A stretch of DNA of 34,792 nucleotides from an uncultured bacterium (GCA_949291445.1 CASEVT010000100.1:1-34792); one strand, 5' to 3'. Positions 14,516 to 23,335 are shown, counted from the first letter of the stretch. Numbers and translations are program-made. Notes: generated by a model not told the origin, from the sequence alone.

Positions 14516-15454
14516 ATGAAGAAGATTAGTATTGTGTCCGGTTGTTACAACGAAAAAGATAATGTCGATGATTTGTGCAATCGCATTCATAAGGTTATGG
14601 AGGCGTTTGTTGATAGGTATGAGTATGAAATTATTATTGTTGACAATTGTTCTGTCGACGGGACTCAGGACAGATTAAGAGAGCTTGCGCGTGATGATAA
14701 ACGGTTAAAATTGATTTTTAATGCTCGTAATTTTGGGCATATTCGTTCTCCTTATTATGGGATTGTTAATGCTTATGGCGATGCGGTTATTTATTTGGCT
14801 TCGGATTTGCAGGACCCGCCGGAGTTGATTTCGGAATTTATTCAAAAATGGGAGTTGGGTTTTAAGATTGTGCTCGCTCAAAAAAATCAGTCTGAAGAGT
14901 CTTTATTTATGTCTGCGATTAGAAAGTCGTTTTATTCTGTTTTGCGATTTATTTCTGATGACGAGACTGAGTTGGTACAAAATTATACCGGATTTGGGTT
15001 GTATGATAAAAAGGTCATTGATATTGCAAGAATGATTGATGATCCTTATCCGTATTTTCGAGGGTTGATTTCTGAGATCGGTTTTGAACGTGCTATTGTC
15101 AAGTTTAAGCAACCATTGAGAAAAAAAGGTAAGACTAAAAATAATTTTTATACGCTTTATGATAATGCGATGATCGGGATTGTTAAGCATTCGAAGGTAC
15201 CTTTGCGGTTGATGACTTTTGTCGGGTTCGTTTTGGCTACAGTCAGTATGGCTGTTGCTGTAGGGTATTTTGCTTATAAGTTGCTTTTCTGGGATAGGTT
15301 TAATCTCGGTATTGCGCCTGTCGTCATTGGACTTTTCTTTTTCGCTTCTGTTCAATTATTTTCTCTCGGGATTATCGGTGAGTATGTCGGTGCTATTTAT
15401 ACACGTGTTAATAAAAAACCTCTCGTTGTTGAAAAAGAACGTATAAATTTTTAG
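14516..15454 (+). CDS. Polyprenyl-phosphate glycosyltransferase (GtrB/DPM1-like, GT2)
   Basis: The 312-aa protein has a GT-A domain (about 1-225) and two C-terminal membrane helices (about 228-250 and 262-290), as in GtrB/ArnC-type enzymes that load a sugar onto undecaprenyl phosphate. The motifs seen are SIVSGCYNEKDNVDDL, IIIVDNCSVDGT, RNFGHIRSPYYG and the metal site SDLQDPPEL. The PRLK-like juxtamembrane region is replaced by a Lys-rich KGKTKNNFYTLYD stretch typical of this family. I start at ATG 14516, one base after the GtrA stop; the in-frame TTG at 14495 lies inside GtrA. The pair would form one lipid-linked sugar supply and flipping unit; the sugar is not predictable. Confidence 0.88.
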   Translation: MKKISIVSGCYNEKDNVDDLCNRIHKVMEAFVDRYEYEIIIVDNCSVDGTQDRLRELARDDKRLKLIFNARNFGHIRSPYYGIVNAYGDAVIYLASDLQDPPELISEFIQKWELGFKIVLAQKNQSEESLFMSAIRKSFYSVLRFISDDETELVQNYTGFGLYDKKVIDIARMIDDPYPYFRGLISEIGFERAIVKFKQPLRKKGKTKNNFYTLYDNAMIGIVKHSKVPLRLMTFVGFVLATVSMAVAVGYFAYKLLFWDRFNLGIAPVVIGLFFFASVQLFSLGIIGEYVGAIYTRVNKKPLVVEKERINF

Positions 15455-15572
15455 TAAGATGTTATATTGAATAGTTTTCGGAAAAATAACTACCCGATTA
15501 GATATTGGCGTGGCGGATAAATTATTATTTAAAAACCTTAATAATTACTTTGGACATATAAAGGAGGTAATT

Positions 15573-15794
15573 ATGCATAGATTTTTACGTAATGCGTCAT
15601 ATATTCTCGTTTTGATTGGTGCTCTTAACTGGGGATTGGTCGGAATGTTCGGATTTGACCTCGTTGCTTATTTATTCGGTATTATGACACCGGTTACACG
15701 TATCATTTACGGTTTGGTTGGTCTGAGTGCCATCGTTTCAGTTATTACCATGTTTACTGAACACTCAGAGGACTGCTGCGGCTGTGAATTCTAA
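15573..15794 (+). CDS. DUF378 family small membrane protein
   Basis: The 73-aa protein has two hydrophobic helices separated by a short loop. The first, ILVLIGALNWGLVGMFGFDL, is the hallmark of the DUF378 family, whose function is unknown. The second helix is followed by a cysteine-rich tail (CCGC) that could bind metal or form disulfides. I start at ATG 15573, which has a near-perfect AAAGGAGG upstream; the frame is open further up to 15510, but nothing supports that. The fasciclin gene begins 4 bases after the stop and lacks its own ribosome site, so the two are probably co-translated. Confidence 0.75.
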   Translation: MHRFLRNASYILVLIGALNWGLVGMFGFDLVAYLFGIMTPVTRIIYGLVGLSAIVSVITMFTEHSEDCCGCEF

Positions 15795-15798
15795 ATAT

Positions 15799-16227
15799 AT
15801 GCCTAAGATGTCTTTGGTCGATATCTCTAAAAAAACTACCGATTTTAAAACGTATCTTTCGGCTTTAATTCTTTCGGGTATTGCCGATGTTTTGACTGAA
15901 AATAACGGCTATACCCTATTTGTCCCTTCCGATGACGCGTTTGCTAATCTCGATAAGGATTTTGTTAGTGATATTTTCTCAAAGAACAAGTTGCATCAGT
16001 TAAAATTATTGCTCAAAAATCATATTGTTAAAGGCAAATACGATGCGCTGGATCTGGAAGAGATAAAGGCGCTTAAGACTTTGAACGGTGATTTGCTTCA
16101 TCTTGGTGAGTATAATGGTGTGATTTATGTGCAAAATGCAAAAATTGTTACTGAAGATATTGAAACGAAAGATGGGATGATTCAAATTATTGATGAGGTG
16201 CTTATACCTGATTCCATTCTGCGGTGA
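15799..16227 (+). CDS. Fasciclin (FAS1) domain protein without signal peptide
   Basis: The 142-aa protein is a single FAS1 domain, recognised by YTLFVPSDDAFANLDKDF (H1 box), LLLKNHIVKGKY (H2 region) and the terminal QIIDEVLIP strand. FAS1 domains usually act outside the cell in adhesion, yet this one has no signal peptide or anchor from ATG 15799. A longer reading from 15727 overlaps the DUF378 gene and would not supply a convincing signal either. It follows the DUF378 gene by 4 bases with no Shine-Dalgarno of its own. A strong terminator lies 15 bases after the stop. Location and ligand are unknown. Confidence 0.8.
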   Translation: MPKMSLVDISKKTTDFKTYLSALILSGIADVLTENNGYTLFVPSDDAFANLDKDFVSDIFSKNKLHQLKLLLKNHIVKGKYDALDLEEIKALKTLNGDLLHLGEYNGVIYVQNAKIVTEDIETKDGMIQIIDEVLIPDSILR

Positions 16228-16241
16228 AGACTTCTATCGAG

Positions 16242-16271
16242 AGAGGAACATTTAATTTGTTCCTCTTTTTT
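16242..16271 (+). terminator. Intrinsic terminator after the fasciclin gene
   Basis: AGAGGAACA (16242-16250), a 7-base loop and TGTTCCTCT (16258-16266) form a perfect 9-bp stem that runs into a T6 tract. Confidence 0.92.
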
Positions 16272-16356
16272 CATTAAACCGCTGGATTCTCATTCGGGTG
16301 TGGTCTTTTTTTTTATTACCGTTAATAATGGGCTGTAGTTATCATTTGGAGTTCTT

Positions 16357-17382
16357 ATGGAGAAAATAATTTTTTTTGATGTAGAAGATTATGAGCGTGA
16401 ATTTTTATTGAATAATTGTCAGGGCAGCTATGACTATGTCTTTGTTGAAGAGCCTTTGAATAATCTAAAACCTCTACCGGATGAGTATCTGGATGCTGGA
16501 ATAATTTCTTGTTTTACCAATTCTCGTTTAAGTGAGGATGTTTTGTCTCAATTTAGAGAATTAAAGCTTATTGCTCTTCGCTCGGTCGGGTTCAACCATG
16601 TTGATATCGAATTTTGTAAAAAACATGGGATTGCTGTTGAGACTACTCCTAATTATGGTAATAATAGTGTGGCGGAGTTTGCTATAGGGCTTTTACTTGA
16701 TGTGGCAAGAAAAATTTCTCGCTCTTATATTAATCTGAAAAATCAAAAAGTGAACCCGCTTGAGTGTGTCGGATTTGAGCTTGCTAAAAAAACTATCGGT
16801 ATCGTCGGACTCGGTAAAATCGGAGCTGAAATGGCAAGGCTTGCCAAGGGTTTTGATATGAGAATACTCGGTTACGATATTAAACAGAACCCTTTACTTG
16901 TCGAAAAATATGATGTTCAATATACTACTTTCGACAAATTATTAACTGAATCTGATGTTATATCGTTGCATTCTCCGCTTACGCCTGATAATTTACATCT
17001 GTTTGACAGTGATGCGTTTAAAAAAATGAAAAATTCTGCAATCTTGATTAACACTGCTCGCGGTGAACTTGTCGAAACTCAGGCTCTTTATAATGCGCTT
17101 GTTAACAATGAGATTGCGGGTGCAGGTTTGGATGTGCTCGAGTGCGAAGAGACCCTTTCTAATTCGGATTATTTGGACGATATTGACAGGCTAAATAATT
17201 CCTATCTTAAAAAAACTCTACTCAATAACCGTATTTTGAATCTTGAAAATGCCGTTGTAACCCCGCATATAGCTTATGACACAAAAGAAGCCATACATAG
17301 GATCCTCAATACTACAATGGACAATATCGCTGCTTTTGTTGACGGCAAAATTCAAAATAACGTTATAGATGAACTAAACTAA
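16357..17382 (+). CDS. D-isomer-specific 2-hydroxyacid dehydrogenase (D-lactate dehydrogenase type)
   Basis: The 341-aa enzyme belongs to the D-2-hydroxyacid dehydrogenases, most like D-lactate dehydrogenase. It would reduce pyruvate or another 2-oxoacid with NADH and regenerate NAD in fermentation. The motifs seen are the substrate-side RSVGFNHVDI and TPNYGNNSVAEFAIGLLLD, the NAD-binding GIVGLGKIG (about 148-156), NTARGELV with the catalytic Arg (about 235) and TPHIAYDT with the catalytic His (about 302). A DYLDDIDRLNN insertion near 270 fits the D-LDH subgroup. GGAG precedes the ATG. Its 3' end overlaps the convergent Fic-like gene by 9 bases. Substrate choice between pyruvate and larger oxoacids is uncertain. 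Confidence 0.85.
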   Translation: MEKIIFFDVEDYEREFLLNNCQGSYDYVFVEEPLNNLKPLPDEYLDAGIISCFTNSRLSEDVLSQFRELKLIALRSVGFNHVDIEFCKKHGIAVETTPNYGNNSVAEFAIGLLLDVARKISRSYINLKNQKVNPLECVGFELAKKTIGIVGLGKIGAEMARLAKGFDMRILGYDIKQNPLLVEKYDVQYTTFDKLLTESDVISLHSPLTPDNLHLFDSDAFKKMKNSAILINTARGELVETQALYNALVNNEIAGAGLDVLECEETLSNSDYLDDIDRLNNSYLKKTLLNNRILNLENAVVTPHIAYDTKEAIHRILNTTMDNIAAFVDGKIQNNVIDELN

Positions 17383-18417
17383 CGAGTACCAGGCTCCTCT
17401 GGTTTTTCCGTGCTTTTTGATAATTTTGTTTTCCGTCATTGTTGCAAGATGCTTCTTTACTGTGTTAATGTTGGTTTTTGTAGACTTTGCAACTTCGGAG
17501 ATGGTTATTCTGTCAGATTTTTCAAACATTTTGACAATTTTTACCTGCAATTCCGGTAAATCTTTGTATTCTTTTTGCGGCGGAGTTTGTTTTTTTACGG
17601 ACGCTGTTTTTTTGAGCTTTGCAGGCTCCAGATTATCTATTTCTTCAAGCAAATTCGTTGCATGTTTTTGTAATATCTTTAAATATACCGTATTCCAAAA
17701 CTCAAATTCCAGTTCTTCTCCATCATCCATTGCATTTTCATATGCTGTTTCATAGAGGCTATATTCTTCTTTTATTGTTTTATCTAAGGAGTAATTAGGT
17801 AAGTATGTGTAACCTGATTTTAGCATGATTAACATTGTCAAAAGTCTGGATAATCTTGAATTGGCTCTTGGATAAACCTTTAGCTTCAACATCTCTGCCG
17901 CTACTATACAGGTTACAAAAAGCGGATGCAGCTTTTTGCTGAAAAGTTCCTGTCCTGCCCATTCAAGAATGTCTTCGATTGTATATCCTGACAGGCTGTA
18001 TTTCTCTTCGGTTTCTGTGTTGTCTTCGTATAGGTCTATTCCGCCAAAAATTGTACAGCTATATTCATTATCTTTGGGTTTCGGTATGGCATAATTCTTT
18101 TCAATTTCGGCATCAGGGGGCAGGTTCTCTATCATTCTGTATATTTTGTCGACGGTTTTTTCTGAAAGTATTATTGCTTCATAATCCGCAAATATCCAGT
18201 TTAGTGCCATCAAATATCCGGTCATATCCGTTTCTTCTTCGTATTTCAATACGTCTGAAACGGCTGATACACTCGTCTTTATCGTGGTTTGTAACGGTAA
18301 TACTTTGTCTGTATCAATATTCTTTTTAAAACAGTTCCAATATCCTTTTACTTCATCTATTTTGGATATCAATAATAAAATCTCTTTTGTAATTTCAAAT
18401 TTTGGTGCTTTAAACAT
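17374..18417 (-). CDS. Fic-fold protein with degenerate active site and winged helix
   Basis: The 347-aa protein aligns with Fic enzymes over about residues 15-250. HPLFVTCIVAAEM (from 164) and SRLSRLLTMLIMLKSGY (from 187) frame the position of the HPFxDGNGR motif. Here it reads K180-V-Y-P-R-A-N-S-R188: the catalytic His is Lys, Phe is Tyr, Asp is Arg and both Gly are changed. Asn186, Arg188 and Arg191 are kept. The 16-residue spacing from HPL to the motif equals that of active Fic proteins. The usual N-terminal inhibitory S-x-x-x-E-G is SAVSD, lacking Glu. A C-terminal winged helix (about 290-347) follows. It is probably a regulator or binding protein rather than an AMPylase. A GGAG site precedes the ATG. 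Confidence 0.75.
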   Translation of the reverse strand: MFKAPKFEITKEILLLISKIDEVKGYWNCFKKNIDTDKVLPLQTTIKTSVSAVSDVLKYEEETDMTGYLMALNWIFADYEAIILSEKTVDKIYRMIENLPPDAEIEKNYAIPKPKDNEYSCTIFGGIDLYEDNTETEEKYSLSGYTIEDILEWAGQELFSKKLHPLFVTCIVAAEMLKLKVYPRANSRLSRLLTMLIMLKSGYTYLPNYSLDKTIKEEYSLYETAYENAMDDGEELEFEFWNTVYLKILQKHATNLLEEIDNLEPAKLKKTASVKKQTPPQKEYKDLPELQVKIVKMFEKSDRITISEVAKSTKTNINTVKKHLATMTENKIIKKHGKTRGAWYSLV

Positions 18418-18480
18418 CTCTACTCCGACCCGATAATACTTAATTATATTTTTGCTGATATTTATAAAAAATGCAAACTC

Positions 18481-20442
18481 TTAACTTTGGATAATCTTTT
18501 TTATTTTATATTCTTGTGTTGTTTTTTTGTAATTTATTTTTGATGAAATTATCGGCTGTGTATATTCGGATTTATTGATGGAACGTGCGTCAACTATCGG
18601 TGACGGTGGCATAATTGACCATTTATATAGCGCTGTAGACATCCTTTTGAAAAATTTTTCCAGCCACTCCATTTTTTGTTCCGGAGTAATATTTTCTTTG
18701 GTTTCGTATAAAAATTTTGCTTCCATCATTTGCGTAATACTTTGTTGCAAATTTTCTACACGCCAGATTATTTCATCTAAAAATTCATAGGGCATTAGTG
18801 CTTCTTCTGCCAGCAGCGGTTTTTGAGTTTTGGGGTTGATTGCAAGTTCTGCGCCGGGGCGTTTGGCTATTATTTCTTCCGGGATTGCATTTTTTTTCGT
18901 ACGGTTCTTGTTTAGCCACTTTGCCAGTGCAAATAGTTTCGTCTTGGTTACATCTGCTATTGGCGCAAATCCGCCTGACATATCTCCGTTTATTGTTGCG
19001 TATCCCATATATAATTCGGATTTGTCCGAGGTCGCTATCGGTAATGTGCTCCCAAACTCGTTCGCTATTCCCCACAATATCAACGCTCTTGAGCGTGCTT
19101 GTATATTGTCATTTGTGAAAGATTCTTTGTATCGGCAATCCCATTTTTTTTCAACTTCAGAAAATATATTATCAAATTTGTTTCTTGTAGTTTCATACAT
19201 GTCTTTTATTGAAATTTCGCAAAAATTTATTCCAAGATTGTGCGCTAATCTTTGTGCGTCACTTTTGCTCTCTTCGCTTGTTATTTTTGACGGCATACTT
19301 ATTCCCAAAACATTTTCGGCACCCAGTGCATCTGTTAATAATGTTGCACATACGGTCGAATCCAAACCGCCTGAAAGTCCCAGTACTGCCCTTTTAAAAC
19401 CTGTCTTTCTAAAATAGTCCCTGATTGATTGTATTATTGTCAGATATGTCCGCTCTAAATCAGGTTCGTGATCCAGTGTAAACGCTTTTTGTGAGGTTAG
19501 GGTTTTTTCAAGACCGTTTACTAGCGGGTATATTTTATTTTGTTCGGTATTAAACGGATTTGCTATGAAAAACTGTTCTTCGTATGACTTTGCCATTGCT
19601 ATAAGTTTACCTTGGCTGTCATATACTCTGCTTGCGCCTTCAAACGAAATATTGTCGTTTGAACCTACCTGATTTACGTATACAATGGGGGTTCTGTATT
19701 TCTGTGCAGCAAAGGAAAGCATGTTGTGTTTGAGCTGTTCCTTTTTTGCCCTTGTAATTGATGATGAGCAATTTATCAAATAATCCGGCTGCTGCTCTTT
19801 TACTACCGTTTCTACGGGATCATCTTTGTATAAATTCTTTTCAAAAAAATCTTTATCATTCCATCCGTCTTCACAGATTATTATTCCGGCTTTCTTTTTG
19901 TTGATATCTATTATTCTTGACCCACTATCTATCTGTGCCGGTTCAAAATGTCTGTAATCATTAAATTCTGCGTATGTCGGCAATAATGACTTTTTTATTA
20001 TATTTGTTATTTCTCCGTTTTGCATTACGGCTATTGCATTATAGAATTTTTTTCCGTATTTTTCTTCATTCCTTTTTGCGTAACCTATTATAACTTTTAC
20101 TTTTTTGGTGATTTTTGCTAACGCATTCAACCACTCTTCGTTTTCTTCGACTATTATCGGAAATCGGTCTATGAAATCACCTATCGGATAGCCGATTAGA
20201 TATAACTCAGGAAAAATTATTGCTTCCACGTTTAGCATATTTGCCCATTTTATCCATTTTGCGGCTTTGGTTGCGTTGCCTGCCACGTCTCCGGAAATTG
20301 GGTTCGTTTGTGCAAGTATTATTGAACCTGCCGTTAGTTTTTCGTTTAGTTCTTTTGCTACGGCATCTCTCTTGCTTTCGGTTAAGTGTGTTTCTGCTAT
20401 ATCTTTTTCTATTATCGACGTTAATTCACATATTGTACTCAT
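18481..20442 (-). CDS. nadE: Glutamine-dependent NAD+ synthetase
   Basis: The 653-aa enzyme makes NAD+ from nicotinate adenine dinucleotide with glutamine as nitrogen source. The N-terminal nitrilase-type glutaminase domain has the catalytic Glu in IIFPELYLIGYP (E79), a Lys in KKSLLPTYAEFNDYRHF and the Cys in AGIIICEDGW (near 187). The C-terminal synthetase domain has the ATP-binding LGLSGGLDSTV loop (near 355) and ATSDKSELYMGY. The length is typical of two-domain NadE. I start at ATG 20442; an in-frame TTG 18 bases upstream overlaps the -10 element. The gene stands alone between the Fic-like gene and the HD-GYP operon, all on the same strand, and has its own leaderless-type promoter. Confidence 0.93.
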   Translation of the reverse strand: MSTICELTSIIEKDIAETHLTESKRDAVAKELNEKLTAGSIILAQTNPISGDVAGNATKAAKWIKWANMLNVEAIIFPELYLIGYPIGDFIDRFPIIVEENEEWLNALAKITKKVKVIIGYAKRNEEKYGKKFYNAIAVMQNGEITNIIKKSLLPTYAEFNDYRHFEPAQIDSGSRIIDINKKKAGIIICEDGWNDKDFFEKNLYKDDPVETVVKEQQPDYLINCSSSITRAKKEQLKHNMLSFAAQKYRTPIVYVNQVGSNDNISFEGASRVYDSQGKLIAMAKSYEEQFFIANPFNTEQNKIYPLVNGLEKTLTSQKAFTLDHEPDLERTYLTIIQSIRDYFRKTGFKRAVLGLSGGLDSTVCATLLTDALGAENVLGISMPSKITSEESKSDAQRLAHNLGINFCEISIKDMYETTRNKFDNIFSEVEKKWDCRYKESFTNDNIQARSRALILWGIANEFGSTLPIATSDKSELYMGYATINGDMSGGFAPIADVTKTKLFALAKWLNKNRTKKNAIPEEIIAKRPGAELAINPKTQKPLLAEEALMPYEFLDEIIWRVENLQQSITQMMEAKFLYETKENITPEQKMEWLEKFFKRMSTALYKWSIMPPSPIVDARSINKSEYTQPIISSKINYKKTTQEYKIKKIIQS

Positions 20443-20448
20443 AGTTGA

Positions 20449-20454
20449 ATTGTA
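20449..20454 (-). promoter_or_regulatory. -10 element of nadE, predicted leaderless
   Basis: TACAAT on the - strand ends 6 bases before the nadE ATG (20440-20442). The -35 is not clear, and there is no Shine-Dalgarno sequence. Confidence 0.5.
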
Positions 20455-20478
20455 CAACAAAAAAAATGTCGACTAAAA

Positions 20479-21474
20479 CTATTGTTGTTCGCCTTCTGAC
20501 AGTGCCGTTACTATCTCGCTGAAACATTCTTCAAATGCTTTTACTACTATCGGGTCAAATTGTGTACCTGCATTTTTAACTATTTCTTTCAGTGCATCTT
20601 CGTAATTTGTTTTTCTACGGTAGATCCGGTCTGAAACTATGCTGTCAAAAGAATCGGCAACCGAGATTATTCTCGCTCCGATCGGTATATTTTCTCCGCT
20701 TATTCCTTCGGGATACCCTGTGCCGTCATAATTTTCGTGGTGGCATTTTATTATTTCAACTACATCTTTAAGTTGTTTTATATCTTCTAATATCTTTACG
20801 CTGTATGCGATGTGACTTTTTATTTCGTCATATTCTTCTTGTGAAAGTTCATCAATTTTGTATAGTATTTCGTCCGAAACTCCTATCATACCAATATCAT
20901 GGAGCATTCCGGCTAATTCTACCTTGCCTACATCTACTGCCGAAAGTCCAAGTTGTTGTGCTATTTTTATTGAGTAAAATGTTATACGTTTACTTCTGCC
21001 CGAGGTGTAGGAATCTTTTGCATCCAATGCTTCCATTATTGCTTTTATTGTTCCAGAAAATAATTCCTTTAGGTCTTCTATTAGCTTGTCGTTATCGTGT
21101 TTGAGCTGGTAAAACTCAAGTGCAGCGGATACAATTAATTGTAATTCCTCTGGATTGTACGGTTTTTTTACGTATCTGTATATTTTTGCGTAGTTAATTG
21201 CATCTATTAATATGTTTGCGTCTGAATATGCGGTCAATAAGATTCGCATTGTGTCAGGGCGCATTTCTTGTACTCGTTTCAAAAATTCTACGCCGTCCAT
21301 CTCCGGCATTTTGTGGTCTGATATCACCAGCTCAAATGACTTTTCTTTCAGTATTTCTAATGCGTGCAGCGGAGAGGTTGTCCTCTCCAAGTTGTACGTA
21401 CCTCTGAGGGTTCTGTATAATAACGCTAAATTGTCTTCTTCATCATCTACCAGTAATATACTATATTTATCCAT
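20479..21474 (-). CDS. HD-GYP response regulator (cyclic-di-GMP phosphodiesterase, RpfG-like)
   Basis: The 331-aa protein joins a receiver domain (1-125, phospho-acceptor D53 in ISDHKMPEMDG, conserved Lys at 103/104) to an HD-GYP domain (about 140-325). The catalytic signatures are LHDIG (H192, D193) and HHENYDGTGYP (245-255), both intact, so it should hydrolyse cyclic-di-GMP. AGGAAC precedes the ATG. The gene overlaps the end of the histidine kinase gene by 8 bases, so the kinase is the evident partner. Together with the PilZ gene and flhA in the same operon it points to phosphorylation-controlled lowering of cyclic-di-GMP and release of motility. Confidence 0.92.
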   Translation of the reverse strand: MDKYSILLVDDEEDNLALLYRTLRGTYNLERTTSPLHALEILKEKSFELVISDHKMPEMDGVEFLKRVQEMRPDTMRILLTAYSDANILIDAINYAKIYRYVKKPYNPEELQLIVSAALEFYQLKHDNDKLIEDLKELFSGTIKAIMEALDAKDSYTSGRSKRITFYSIKIAQQLGLSAVDVGKVELAGMLHDIGMIGVSDEILYKIDELSQEEYDEIKSHIAYSVKILEDIKQLKDVVEIIKCHHENYDGTGYPEGISGENIPIGARIISVADSFDSIVSDRIYRRKTNYEDALKEIVKNAGTQFDPIVVKAFEECFSEIVTALSEGEQQ

Positions 21475-23089
21475 TATTTGTTCCTGTTTCGTTCATTTTT
21501 AACGGCAGTGTGATTGTGAATTTTGTTCCTTTGCCTTCTTCTGATTCTATCGTAATATTTCCTTTGTGATTTTTTATAACCTTGTAGCTTATTGCCATAC
21601 CGAGCCCTGTACCTTGTCCTACGGGTTTTGTTGTGAAGAATGGATCAAATACTCTTTCTTGGTTCTTTGCATCTATTCCGCAGCCGTTATCCTCAAATTC
21701 TATTATCATGTTGTTATTTTCCGGTTTTATTCTGATCCATACATCACCTTTTTCTTTTATTGCAAAGGCTGCGTTATCAAGTATATTCATAAACACTTGA
21801 TTTAACTGCCCGCCATAACCTTCTATTGTCGGTAAGTCTTGTGCATATTCTTTGTGCACCGTAATTTTGTTTTTAAATTTGTTGTGAAGTATGTTCAGGG
21901 TTGTATCTATTTCTTTGGGAAGGTCTACGTTGTTTATTACTGCTTCTTCCAGCCTTGAGAAGTTCTTCAGGTCTAATATAATGTTCTTTGTTCTTTCTGT
22001 ACCTTCCTGACAGCTTCTTATCAGATCCGGCAAATCATCTTTTAGAAAATCCAGATCTATTTCTTCTTTTAATTCTTTTATTGCCTGCTTATGTTCCTCT
22101 GTCAAGTCATCGTTGTATTCCGTGTATTTTTCAATGACTGAGAGCAGTTCTTTTGTATAATTATTCAAGTGTATAAGGTTTCCGTATATAAAGTTAACCG
22201 GATTGTTAATTTCATGGGTTATGCCTGCAACTAATTCACCTAATGATTTCATTTTTTCACTGTGAACCATCATTGCCTGCGTATTTTTAAGCTCTGTGTA
22301 TGCATCTTCCAGTTCGTGTGTTCGGTCTTTTACCTGTTGTTCCATTGATTGGTATAGCTCTTCCAATGATGCCGCCATGTTGTTGTATGAAATTATGAGT
22401 CTGTTTATTTCCAGGTAATTAGTTGGCTCTAACCTGTGTGAAAAATCACCTTTCGCTTCGACCAGACTTCTTACCAGCATGTTAATCGGTTTTATTAGCA
22501 CTTTGGCTACAAGATTGGACATCAAAAATCCCAGAAATATAAATATGATTACCATTGCGGTCATATTTTCTATCAGGATGTCCAGTCCTTCTTTTACTAT
22601 CGGCTCTGAATAAAATCCTACAATTATCGTTTTTTCATTCTTTGTTCCTACTTCATAGCTGATGTTTTTCTGGGGTTTTGTTTTTTCTTTGGATTTGAAA
22701 AATTTCTTCGGTGTTTCTTTTACTCCAAAATCATCTTTTACTTCTATTTGTGGAGAATTATACAAAACTTTGCCTGTTTTTGTGTCTTTTATTGTCAGGC
22801 TCGCTATTAGTTGGTTGTAGATCAAGTTTTTAACCGATTTATCTATCATCTGATAGTTGTTTTTTTCTATGTAATCATCTACCAGCTGTCTGACTGTTGT
22901 ATTTATCGATTTATTAAGGTTGTTACTTTGCAGGGTAACTTGTTTCGTCAGTATATCTACGAATAAAATTGAGTATCCGGCTATGCACAGTACCATAATT
23001 GCTATTAGCAGACTGGTTAGCAGTCCGAATTGTGTACTTAGCTTAGTTTTAAAATTTTTCATTAATCCCAACATTGCTTTATTGCTCAT
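21467..23089 (-). CDS. Membrane sensor histidine kinase
   Basis: The protein of about 540 aa is an inner-membrane sensor kinase. From the chosen start it has a first membrane helix (about 20-45), a periplasmic sensor region of about 130 residues with a Lys/Pro-rich loop, a second helix (about 177-200) and a HAMP domain. A coiled coil then leads to the dimerisation helix with the phospho-His at 292 in AGITHEINNPVNF. The ATP-binding domain has N (NILDNAAFAI), D-box (FEDNGCGID) and G-box (GQGTGLGMAI) motifs. I start at ATG 23089, though an in-frame TTG at 23095 and ATG at 23074 are possible. It sits between a small membrane protein and its HD-GYP partner. Confidence 0.9.
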   Translation of the reverse strand: MSNKAMLGLMKNFKTKLSTQFGLLTSLLIAIMVLCIAGYSILFVDILTKQVTLQSNNLNKSINTTVRQLVDDYIEKNNYQMIDKSVKNLIYNQLIASLTIKDTKTGKVLYNSPQIEVKDDFGVKETPKKFFKSKEKTKPQKNISYEVGTKNEKTIIVGFYSEPIVKEGLDILIENMTAMVIIFIFLGFLMSNLVAKVLIKPINMLVRSLVEAKGDFSHRLEPTNYLEINRLIISYNNMAASLEELYQSMEQQVKDRTHELEDAYTELKNTQAMMVHSEKMKSLGELVAGITHEINNPVNFIYGNLIHLNNYTKELLSVIEKYTEYNDDLTEEHKQAIKELKEEIDLDFLKDDLPDLIRSCQEGTERTKNIILDLKNFSRLEEAVINNVDLPKEIDTTLNILHNKFKNKITVHKEYAQDLPTIEGYGGQLNQVFMNILDNAAFAIKEKGDVWIRIKPENNNMIIEFEDNGCGIDAKNQERVFDPFFTTKPVGQGTGLGMAISYKVIKNHKGNITIESEEGKGTKFTITLPLKMNETGTNNG

Positions 23090-23098
23090 TCTCAAGTT

Positions 23099-23335
23099 CT
23101 ATTTAAACATTTGGTTTGATGATTCTTTTTTTTCTTCATTGTCAAAAATTTTCCCGATTAAAAAGCCTAATGTTCCGATGCAGAGGCTCGCCGGTATTAT
23201 AATTGACAACGAGTAAACAAGTGTCTGTGCATCCAATCCCTTGGCAAAGATGAATATTCCGCACAAAATCCCAGTGACAAGTCCAAATATCACGCCTAAT
23301 TTAACTGCATACTTTTGATTCTCTATATCAAACAT
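23099..23335 (-). CDS. Small two-helix membrane protein
   Basis: The 78-aa protein has two membrane helices (about 13-32 and 40-62) and charged ends; the C-terminal tail is rich in Lys, Glu and Ser. I do not recognise a family. Its place in the operon between a PilZ protein and a sensor kinase, with 5 and about 9 bases between genes, suggests it works with one of them, perhaps at the flagellar base or as a kinase accessory protein. Gene reality rests on the intact frame, its tight fit and its membrane pattern. Confidence 0.65.
   Translation of the reverse strand: MFDIENQKYAVKLGVIFGLVTGILCGIFIFAKGLDAQTLVYSLSIIIPASLCIGTLGFLIGKIFDNEEKKESSNQMFK

Noticed and set aside
18830-19417. Antisense frame of 195 codons within nadE
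   Set aside because: NadE motifs on the - strand account for the DNA; the antisense protein is low-complexity and unrecognisable.
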